Part shown: in pieces, positions 57,405 to 64,000 of the stretch
Layout: each line of letters begins with the position of its first letter
How positions within the stretch are numbered: the first letter of the stretch is position 1
Assembly (NCBI GenBank): GCA_963771655.1
Contig: CAVYUG010000006.1
Coordinates: 372,001 to 436,000 of the forward strand
DNA from: JAWVFM01 sp963771655
Lineage (GTDB): Bacteria; Actinomycetota; Thermoleophilia; Solirubrobacterales; 70-9
Direction of reading: 5' to 3'
DNA: 64,000 bases
Notes under the pieces: model-generated
The model's database searches: none
What the model was told of the DNA's origin: nothing
Seen by the model: only the letters and a program-made list of their open reading frames with translations
Program-made: the position numbers and the translations under genes

Positions 57405-60119
57405 GTGTCTTCATCCGGGCTCGACGTGCGACTCGACACGCCCCTGCCGCCGGCGATGCCGGCCGGCGCCCGCACGGCGCTCTTCCTCCTCGGCACGTGC
57501 TTTCACCGCGAGCTGGGCATCAGGGACATCGAGATCGACGCCGCCGGCAGCCTGACGCCCGCGACGGCGCATGGTATGCCGCGCCTCGACCTCTGGCAGG
57601 CGCTTCACCCGCTCGGCCGCGACGCGGGCTCGAATGGCACCGACCCGGCCTCGGAGGACGATCCGGCGCTTCGGGGCTACCGGAGTGGCTTCTGGGCCAC
57701 GGTCCCGGTCGAGGCGCCGTCCAAGGGCGAGCTCCCGCTCGCCCTACGGGCCACGCTCACGGACGGCAGCACGGCCACGGCACCGCTGGGCTCGATCGGA
57801 GTCGGCGGTACTGCGTCGCCCGCCGCCTCGCCCGATTCCGCCCCGCGGGTGGCGATTGCGATGGCGACATTCGACCCGGACCCGGAGCTCTTCCGCAGGC
57901 AGGTTGATTCGATCCGGGCCCAGACGTTCACCGACTGGGCGTGCCTCATCAGCGACGACTGCTCCTCGCCGGCCACGCTCCGGATGATCGAGGATGTGAT
58001 CGCCGAGGACGAGCGGTTTCGCCTCGTGCGGGGCGAGCGCAGGCTCGGCTTCTACCGCAACTTCGAGCGCGCGCTTGCTCTCACGCCGCCGGGGAGCCCG
58101 TACGTGGCGCTCTCCGACCAGGACGACCGCTGGCACCCCGAAAAGCTCGACACGCTCCTCGCCCGGATCGGCGACGCCGAGCTCGTCTACAGCGACCAGC
58201 GGGTAGTCGACCGGGACGGCCGCGTCATCTCGAACACCTACTGGAACGGGCGGCGCAACAACCACACCAACCTGGTGTCGCTCTTGATCACGAACACCGT
58301 GACGGGAGCGGCTTCGCTGTTTCGGCGCGAGGTCGTCGACCGGGCGCTGCCGCTGCCCGAGACGCCCAGGCTCCAGTACCACGATCAGTGGCTCGCGCTG
58401 GTGGCGCTGTCGACAGGCCGGATCGCCTACGTCGATCGCCCCCTCTACGACTACGTGCAGCACGACGCGGCCGCTCTCGGCCACGCTGCGGCCAACGCGG
58501 GAGCGTTCAGCCACAGCATCTCCACGGTGGCCCGCCGCATGGCGCGGGGCAACTGGCGGAGCCTCGTGCGCGGGTGGTGTGGCGCCTACTTCGACTACTG
58601 CCGCGTCCGCCAGCTCGCCGAGACACTGCTCCTTCGCTGCGGCGATGGCCTGAGCGGCGCCTCCCGCCGCGCGCTCCGGCGCTTCTCACGCGCGGAGCGC
58701 TCGCCGATCGCGTTCGCCTGGCTCGCCTCTCGCCGATTGCGCGCGCTGGCCGGCCGCGACGAGACGCTCGGCGCCGAGGGCCTGCTCGCGCGGGGGATCG
58801 CCTGGCGGTACGTGATGTCGGCGATCGTCGCCGGCCGGAGGCGGCCAGCCGGATGGGCGGCCTACGACGCGAGCCTCCCCTCGCCGGACCCCGCGCGGAT
58901 GACGGCGCTCGAGCACGAGCCCGCGCAGGCTCTTGCGCGCCAGGTGGCGCCGCTCGAGCTGTCGGTCTCCGAGCGCGCCCCGGAGCGCGTGAACCTGTTG
59001 GTGCCGACCATCGAGCTGAAGCACCTCTTCGCCGGCTACATCACGATCTTCAACTTGGCGCGTAAGCTCGCCGAGCGCGGCCGGCGCGCGCGCATCCTCA
59101 CCGTCGACGAGACCCGGCCGCTCCCCCGGTCATGGCGCCGCCAGGTGGAGTCATACGCGGGGCTCGACGGCGTCTTCGACGAGGTCGAGGTGGCGTTCGC
59201 CCGCGATCGCGACGCGCCGGTCGAGGTCAGCCCGACCGATCGATTCGTCGCGACGACGTGGTGGACCGCGCACATCGCCCACGCCGGCCTGCGGACGCTC
59301 GAGGCGTCGCGCTTCCTGTACCTCATTCAGGAATACGAGCCCTCCACGATGTCGTGGTGGGGGTCGTGGGCGGCCGTCGCTGACGAGAGCTACCGCCTGC
59401 CGCACGTGGCCATGTTCTCGACCGAGCTGCTCCGCGACTTCTTCGCGGCTCGCGGCTACGGAGTCTTCGCGGCCGGTCGCGATGAGGGGCTCGGCGCCTC
59501 GCTCGCGTTTCGCAACGCGATCACGGCCGTCTCACCGCCGAGCGAGGGCGAGCTTGCCCGGCGAGGAGGGCGGCGCCTTCTGTTCTATGCGCGCCCTGAG
59601 CCGCACGCGGCGCGGAACATGTTCGACCTCGGCGTGCTGGGCCTGACCGAGGCGATCTCGCGCGGGACGATCGGGCCGGACTGGGAGCTCAACGGCGTCG
59701 GCTCGGTCGAGGGCGCTGACAGCATCCGGCTCGGGCCCGCGAGCACGCTCGAGCTGTTGCCGCGCCGCTCGCAGCAGGAGTACGGGGACCTCCTGGCGGC
59801 GCACGATGCGGGCCTGGCGCTGATGCTGACGCCGCACCCGAGCCTGGCGCCCATCGAGATGGCCGCGGCGGGCATGCCGACGGTGACCAACACCTTCGAG
59901 ACGAAGACGGCCGACGCGCTCGACGCGATCGCGGGCAACCTGATCCCCGTGTCCCCGACGGTTGAGGCCATCGCCAATGGGCTGAGCGAGGCCGTCGCGA
60001 GGGCAGCCGACCCGGCGGCGAGGGTTGCCGGGGCCGCCGTGGACTGGCCCTCCGACTGGAACGACGCGCTCGGTCCGGCCGTCATGGGCCGCGTCGACGA
60101 GCTGCTCGACGCCTGCTGA
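57405..60119 (+). CDS. large bifunctional glycosyltransferase (GT2 plus GT4/WsaF-like)
   Basis: A 904-residue protein starting at GTG. Residues 1-145 are an unusual beta domain (ALFLLGTCFHRELGI; YRSGFWATVPV). Residues 146-400 are a GT-A GT2 domain with ISDDCSSPATL and the catalytic region ALSDQDDRWHPEKL. A helical stretch follows, and residues 525-904 are a GT-B domain like WsaF rhamnosyltransferase (LIQEYEPSTMSWWGS; LMLTPHPSLAPIEMAAAGMP). It may add two consecutive sugars. Its first 500 residues are clearly related to the protein at 62152, suggesting duplication and fusion. Confidence 0.9.
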   Translation: MSSSGLDVRLDTPLPPAMPAGARTALFLLGTCFHRELGIRDIEIDAAGSLTPATAHGMPRLDLWQALHPLGRDAGSNGTDPASEDDPALRGYRSGFWATVPVEAPSKGELPLALRATLTDGSTATAPLGSIGVGGTASPAASPDSAPRVAIAMATFDPDPELFRRQVDSIRAQTFTDWACLISDDCSSPATLRMIEDVIAEDERFRLVRGERRLGFYRNFERALALTPPGSPYVALSDQDDRWHPEKLDTLLARIGDAELVYSDQRVVDRDGRVISNTYWNGRRNNHTNLVSLLITNTVTGAASLFRREVVDRALPLPETPRLQYHDQWLALVALSTGRIAYVDRPLYDYVQHDAAALGHAAANAGAFSHSISTVARRMARGNWRSLVRGWCGAYFDYCRVRQLAETLLLRCGDGLSGASRRALRRFSRAERSPIAFAWLASRRLRALAGRDETLGAEGLLARGIAWRYVMSAIVAGRRRPAGWAAYDASLPSPDPARMTALEHEPAQALARQVAPLELSVSERAPERVNLLVPTIELKHLFAGYITIFNLARKLAERGRRARILTVDETRPLPRSWRRQVESYAGLDGVFDEVEVAFARDRDAPVEVSPTDRFVATTWWTAHIAHAGLRTLEASRFLYLIQEYEPSTMSWWGSWAAVADESYRLPHVAMFSTELLRDFFAARGYGVFAAGRDEGLGASLAFRNAITAVSPPSEGELARRGGRRLLFYARPEPHAARNMFDLGVLGLTEAISRGTIGPDWELNGVGSVEGADSIRLGPASTLELLPRRSQQEYGDLLAAHDAGLALMLTPHPSLAPIEMAAAGMPTVTNTFETKTADALDAIAGNLIPVSPTVEAIANGLSEAVARAADPAARVAGAAVDWPSDWNDALGPAVMGRVDELLDAC

Positions 60120-60125
60120 GCTCCG

Positions 60126-61040
60126 CTAGGCCCTGGTGGTGCCGCGGCGCAAGCGGTTGACCAGCTTGCGGGGCGCCCGGAGCGGGGCGCTGACCTTCCA
60201 GCTCTTCGACTTGACGACGCTGTGGTAGGCGTGCATCAGCGCCTCCGCCTGATAACGCGCCGAGGCGCTGTCGAGGCGCTGCGCGCCGAGCTCGGCCTCG
60301 GCCCGCCGGGCCCGCTCCTTCCAGGTCCCCTCGCTCGGCAAGTCGCCGATCCCCACGAGGTCGCTGTCGCTCCACTTCTCGGCGATCCGCATGTGGGCCT
60401 CAACCCATGAGTCGCGGTGGCGCAGGAGGTTCAGGTCGTGATGGTGGACGACCTTGAAGTCGGCGGTCACCACCTTCTTGCCGGCAGCGCGCACCTGGCA
60501 GCAGAAATCGAAGTCGTAGCCGTGGAGGATGCCGAGTGACTCGTCGAACCTGATGTTCTTGACGGCCCACGGCGAGAGGCCCATGACGAAGCCGTCGATG
60601 GAGTCGACCTCACCGAGCTCGTAGAACGGGGGGACGCCGTTGTGATTCCATGAAAGCCCGGGGAACTCGCCGCCGCCGAACTCCGTGTAGCGGTGGGTGA
60701 ACGACGCCCACGTCACGGCGCCCTCCCACCAGGCGAGGTTCCGCACCCCGACCGCGCCCACGCAGCCGACCACCGCCACGTCGGGGCCCGAGAGGGCCGC
60801 GCGGAGCTTCTCCACGAAGCCCTCGTCGTCGATCTCAGCATCCTGGTGCAGAAGCACGACCGCCTCGACGTCGTCGAGCTCGTTGGCCTTGTCGAGGACG
60901 AGGTTGTAGTTGCGCAGGAGTGAGCCCGTGCTCTGGTAAGCCATGATCTCGGAGCCGGAAGGAGCCACGCGCCGCAGGCCCGGAAGGGCGCAGCGCTCGT
61001 AAACCTCGGGCTCGGTAATCGCGCAGCCGAAGACGATCAT
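60126..61040 (-). CDS. GT2-like glycosyltransferase
   Basis: A 304-residue protein of the GT-A fold. It opens MIVFGCAITEPEVYERCALP, then has VVLLHQDAEIDDEGFVEKLR with the DxE/DxD-like metal site (HQDAEI), SIDGFVMGLSPWAVKNIRFD and HGYDFDFCCQVRAAGKKVVT with a later HHHD metal-binding candidate. The C-terminal 90 residues are a basic helical tail. This is the type of GT2 seen in actinobacterial surface-polysaccharide loci. ATG 61040 fits the family start. It lies convergent to the 904-residue glycosyltransferase, with 6 bp between stops. Confidence 0.85.
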   Translation of the reverse strand: MIVFGCAITEPEVYERCALPGLRRVAPSGSEIMAYQSTGSLLRNYNLVLDKANELDDVEAVVLLHQDAEIDDEGFVEKLRAALSGPDVAVVGCVGAVGVRNLAWWEGAVTWASFTHRYTEFGGGEFPGLSWNHNGVPPFYELGEVDSIDGFVMGLSPWAVKNIRFDESLGILHGYDFDFCCQVRAAGKKVVTADFKVVHHHDLNLLRHRDSWVEAHMRIAEKWSDSDLVGIGDLPSEGTWKERARRAEAELGAQRLDSASARYQAEALMHAYHSVVKSKSWKVSAPLRAPRKLVNRLRRGTTRA

Positions 61041-61127
61041 CCGGCGCAAGAAAATAGCGGCATCCCCCTGCGTTGGGGCCGTATCACGCCTGCGGCTGCC
61101 ACGCACGCTCCACACTAGACTGCGCCT

Positions 61128-62150
61128 GTGGAAGCGTCCCGAGTGCGGGCCGACGTCGAGCTCCGCGGCACCAAGGACATCGCCCGTTGGGGGACGTCGC
61201 TGGCAAACGCGGCGGAAATCCTGCTGCCGATCCTCGATGCGGCGGGTGTTCGGTCCGTGATCGAGATCGGCGCCTACCAGGGCGACTTCACCGCCGAGCT
61301 CCTCGCCTGGGCCCAGGGCCGCGACGCCCGCATCGTGGCGGTCGATCCGACGCCCGGGCGAGACCTCGCCAAGGTCGTGGAGCGCTATCCGGAGCTCGAG
61401 CTGGTCCGGGAGCGAAGCCACGATGCCCTTCGAAGGATCGAGCTCACGGACGCGGTCGTGGTCGACGGGGACCACAACTACTACACCGTGGCCGAGGAGC
61501 TGCGGCTGATCGCCGAGCGCGCCGCCTCCGACCCGCTGCCGCTGACCATCCTCCACGACGTTCTCTGGCCCCACGGCCGCCGCGACACCTACTACGCGCC
61601 CGACGAGATCCCACCGGAGCACCGACAGCCGGTGCGTGAGGACGGGAGGGTCCTGCCGGAAGACCCCGGGATCGCGAAGTACGGATTCCCCTACCGCTGG
61701 CCCGCCGAGCAGGAGGGCGGGCCTCGAAACGGCGTCCTGACCGCGATCGAGGACTTCGCCGAAGGTCGCCGCGACACCCGCCTGGCGATCCTGCCGATGT
61801 TCTTCGGCATCGGCGTGCTGTGGTCCACCACCGCCCCCTACTCCGACGACGTCGCCCGGCTCCTCGAGCCGTGGGACCGAAACCCGGTCCTGATGCGCCT
61901 CGAGCACAACCGCGTCTACCACCTGACGCGCCAGTTCGCCCTGGTGTCGCAGCTCATTCGCCAGGAGAACGTGTTGAAGATGGAGCTCGAGTCGCGGGCC
62001 TTTGCGCTCGCCGGTCGCCTCTCCCAGCTTCGGCACGGCCGCACGACGGTCCCGTGGACCGACCAGATTCGCGACATTCTCGACGCGGGCGAGAACGGCG
62101 ACCTCTCGCGCCTCACGGCCTCGGCGACGCCCGAGGAACCGCAGAGCTAG
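61128..62150 (+). CDS. class I SAM methyltransferase of the polysaccharide locus
   Basis: A 340-residue protein starting at GTG. Motif I is VIEIGAYQGDFTAELLAWA, the ribose Asp follows in IVAVDPTPG, and TDAVVVDGDHNYYTVAEEL resembles the Methyltransf_24 group with metal-binding Asp/His. After this come ILHDVLWPHGRRDTYYAPDE and a C-terminal helical tail. Methyltransferases of this type modify sugars or lipids in glycan clusters. The stop is followed one base later by the GTG of the next glycosyltransferase gene, so they are in one operon. Confidence 0.85.
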   Translation: MEASRVRADVELRGTKDIARWGTSLANAAEILLPILDAAGVRSVIEIGAYQGDFTAELLAWAQGRDARIVAVDPTPGRDLAKVVERYPELELVRERSHDALRRIELTDAVVVDGDHNYYTVAEELRLIAERAASDPLPLTILHDVLWPHGRRDTYYAPDEIPPEHRQPVREDGRVLPEDPGIAKYGFPYRWPAEQEGGPRNGVLTAIEDFAEGRRDTRLAILPMFFGIGVLWSTTAPYSDDVARLLEPWDRNPVLMRLEHNRVYHLTRQFALVSQLIRQENVLKMELESRAFALAGRLSQLRHGRTTVPWTDQIRDILDAGENGDLSRLTASATPEEPQS

Positions 62151-62151
62151 C

Positions 62152-63663
62152 GTGCCCGCCGACAGCGACGGGACCCTCGACGGCGACCTGCTGGCGAGGC
62201 TCGAGACGGGCCTGCCGGAGCGGATGCTGAGCGGCGAGCCGACCGCGCTCTTCCTCGCCGGCTGGTGCTTCCACCGGCGTGAGGCGCTCGCCGCCGTCGA
62301 GCTCGTCGTCGGCACCGAGCGCCACCCTGCCGACGCGGCCCGGATGCCGAGGCCGGACGTGCGCGCGGCGGCGGCGGTCGACTCCGGTGGCGATGCGTTC
62401 CGCAGCGGCTTCTGGGCGACCGTGCCGGTCGCGGCGCCCGCGGCCCCGCGAACCCTCGAGGTTGCGCTCGAGGCGCGCCTCGCCGGCGGCGGAAGCGCGC
62501 GGGCGCAGCTCGGTGAGATCGAGGTCGTGGACAAGGCGCCCCCCGCGCTCCGCCCCGGCGTGCGCGGCGAGGACCTGATCGCGGTCTGCATGGCGACCTA
62601 CGAGCCGCCCGCCGGACTGCTGGCCGTGCAGCTCGACAGCCTGCGCGCGCAGACCCATGCGAACTGGATCTGCCTCATCAGCGACGACTGCTCGAGCCCG
62701 GAGGGCCTGGCCAGGATCGAGGCGGCGATTGGCGGCGACGACCGCTTCGTCCTCTCCGCCTCGGAGCACCGGCTCGGCTTCTACCGCAACTTCGAGCGCG
62801 CGCTTGCCATGGCGCCGCCTGACGCCCGGCTCGTGGCCCTCGCCGACCAGGACGACCGCTGGCATCCCGACAAGCTCGCGACACTTCGCTCCGCGATCGG
62901 CGACGCGCAGCTCGCCTACAGCGACCAGCGGCTCGTCAGCGAAGGGGGAGAGGTCATCGCCGACACCCTCTGGGAGGGCCGGCGCAACAACTTCACCAAC
63001 CTGGCGTCGATGCTGGTCGCGAACACGGTCACCGGCGCAGCGACGCTGATGCGCCGCGAGGTGGTGGAACGGGCGCTGCCGTTTCCGAATCAGCCGGGGT
63101 GGCAGTTCCACGACCACTGGCTCGCCCTGGTCGCGCTCGCCGCGGGCGACATCGTCTACGTCGATCGCCCGCTGTACGACTACGTCCAGCATCGAGGCGC
63201 CATCCTTGGGCAGGTCGCGGCCGAGCCGGCGGGCGGCAACGCCCGGCTCGGCCCCCTGTCGCGCTTTCGCGAGCGGCTGCGCGCGTGGCGCCCGGCGTAC
63301 TTCTGCGGCTACACGCGGCTCGCCGTCCAGGCGAGGACCCTGCTGATGCGGTGCGACGGCCTACTGACCAAGCAGAAGCGAGGCGCGCTCGAGCGCTTCG
63401 TCGCCGCGGACAGCTCCCTGCTCGCGTTCGCCTGGCTTGCCAGCCGGCCGCTGCGTCGCCTCGCGGGCCACGGTGAGACGCTAGGCGCCGAGGCACAGCT
63501 TGCGCGGGGAATCCTGTGGCGGCGGACCGTGGGGCTGCGTGCGCCGTTGCGAAGACCGCACCGATTCGCCCCGGATGCGAGCATTCCTCCATGCGGCCCG
63601 GACAGCTTCGGACAGAAGCGGCTGCGGCGGTGGCGGGCGGGAAGGCCACGGAGGAAGACGTGA
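62152..63663 (+). CDS. GT2 glycosyltransferase with the same unusual N-terminal domain
   Basis: A 503-residue paralogue of the N-terminal part of the 904-residue enzyme. Residues 1-140 are the shared beta domain (ALFLAGWCFHRREAL; FRSGFWATVPV). The GT2 domain carries LISDDCSSPEGLARIE, HRLGFYRNFERALAM and ALADQDDRWHPDKL. The tail lacks the WsaF-like half and ends in a basic segment RRWRAGRPRRKT. It starts at GTG one base after the methyltransferase stop, and its own TGA overlaps the ABC ATPase start (GTGA). Confidence 0.9.
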   Translation: MPADSDGTLDGDLLARLETGLPERMLSGEPTALFLAGWCFHRREALAAVELVVGTERHPADAARMPRPDVRAAAAVDSGGDAFRSGFWATVPVAAPAAPRTLEVALEARLAGGGSARAQLGEIEVVDKAPPALRPGVRGEDLIAVCMATYEPPAGLLAVQLDSLRAQTHANWICLISDDCSSPEGLARIEAAIGGDDRFVLSASEHRLGFYRNFERALAMAPPDARLVALADQDDRWHPDKLATLRSAIGDAQLAYSDQRLVSEGGEVIADTLWEGRRNNFTNLASMLVANTVTGAATLMRREVVERALPFPNQPGWQFHDHWLALVALAAGDIVYVDRPLYDYVQHRGAILGQVAAEPAGGNARLGPLSRFRERLRAWRPAYFCGYTRLAVQARTLLMRCDGLLTKQKRGALERFVAADSSLLAFAWLASRPLRRLAGHGETLGAEAQLARGILWRRTVGLRAPLRRPHRFAPDASIPPCGPDSFGQKRLRRWRAGRPRRKT

Positions 63664-64000
63664 CCGTCGCCCAGGCCGCGCCTCCCTCGACGTCGCGCGT
63701 TGCCGATCAGCCGGTCGTGATCGAGGCGCGCGACATCCACAAGACGTTCCGGATCCCGAAGCAGCGGATCGACTCGTTCAAGGAGCGTGCGGTCCATCCG
63801 TTCCGCAAGCAGGAGTTCCGCGAGCTGCAGGCGCTTCGCGGGATCTCGTTCGACGTCCACAAGGGGGAGTTCTTCGGGATCGTGGGCCGAAACGGCTCCG
63901 GCAAGAGCACGCTGCTCAAGATCCTCGCCAGCATCTACAGGGCCGATGCGGGGAGGATCCGCATGGCGGGCCGCCTCGCGCCCTTCATCGAGTTGGGCGT
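63660..64000 (+). CDS. polysaccharide-export ABC transporter ATPase (Wzt/TagH-like), N-terminal part
   Basis: The gene starts at GTG overlapping the glycosyltransferase stop and runs off the right edge, so about 113 residues are seen. They include VVIEARDIHKTFRIPKQRID, then LRGISFDVHKGEFFGIVGRN and the Walker A GRNGSGKSTLLKILASIYRA, then GRLAPFIELGV. The long insert SFKERAVHPFRKQEFRELQA before the Walker A and the FIELG segment are typical of Wzt/TagH/RfbB-type ATPases that export lipid-linked polysaccharides. The permease gene is probably just outside the window. Confidence 0.92.
   Translation, partial: MTVAQAAPPSTSRVADQPVVIEARDIHKTFRIPKQRIDSFKERAVHPFRKQEFRELQALRGISFDVHKGEFFGIVGRNGSGKSTLLKILASIYRADAGRIRMAGRLAPFIELG

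Overview
The window is gene-dense, very GC-rich DNA with many GTG/TTG starts and many 1-8 bp gene overlaps. The gene set includes wax-ester/diacylglycerol acyltransferases, a SUF Fe-S system with SufU and an Rrf2 regulator, a VKOR/DsbA pair, an SCP2 protein next to a TetR regulator, IspH, HtpX and an actinobacterial-type MFS pump. Together these point to an actinobacterium, perhaps of class Thermoleophilia. The lineage is an inference from gene content and was not tested by search.

Layout. 1-7.6 kb holds housekeeping and metabolic genes: an AddB-like nuclease fragment, an MFS pump, a HAD hydrolase/FxsA operon, a DUF59 protein, an alpha/beta hydrolase, and a metallo-beta-lactamase-fold/NTF2 pair. 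7.6-11.2 kb is an accessory island. It carries three tRNA 3'-half remnants (Ser-CGA, Pro-GGG and a decayed Asp-like one), two diverged copies of a module that sits just upstream of two of them, a frameshifted IS110 transposase with a structured left end, a small zinc-finger gene and a truncated ABC permease. 11.2-26.7 kb carries an aldo/keto reductase, a methyltransferase, two wax-ester synthase paralogues, acetolactate decarboxylase, a trypsin-like protease, a class III cyclase, an M28 peptidase, ispH, and a divergent SCP2/TetR pair with an operator-like array.

26.7-31.1 kb is a co-directional run of seven genes for an envelope redox or cupredoxin function that ends in VKOR and a membrane-anchored DsbA. 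31.2-44.6 kb contains the SUF genes in three separated blocks (Rieske-sufB-sufD; sufU; Rrf2-sufC-sufS), all on the minus strand. Between them lie a multicopper oxidase/cupredoxin/beta-helix operon, a VOC protein and a large membrane protein. 44.7-49.5 kb has a cupin gene, a NarL-type two-component system, HtpX behind four tandem hairpins, and a rhodanese-E1 fusion next to a MoaD-like protein whose GG is not terminal.

49.5-64 kb is an extracellular polysaccharide locus: a polytopic membrane protein, two secreted glycoside-hydrolase-like proteins, an O-antigen-ligase-like polymerase, a polyprenyl-phosphate sugar transferase, three glycosyltransferases (two sharing an unusual N-terminal domain), a methyltransferase and the start of a polysaccharide-export ABC ATPase. 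They form a plausible pathway from lipid-linked initiation through elongation and modification to export.

No complete rRNA, tRNA or CRISPR array is visible. The most unusual items are the tRNA-remnant island with its repeated module, a 44-bp palindromic repeat present twice, the redox-site-less thioredoxin-like protein, and the MoaD-like protein with residues after its GG.
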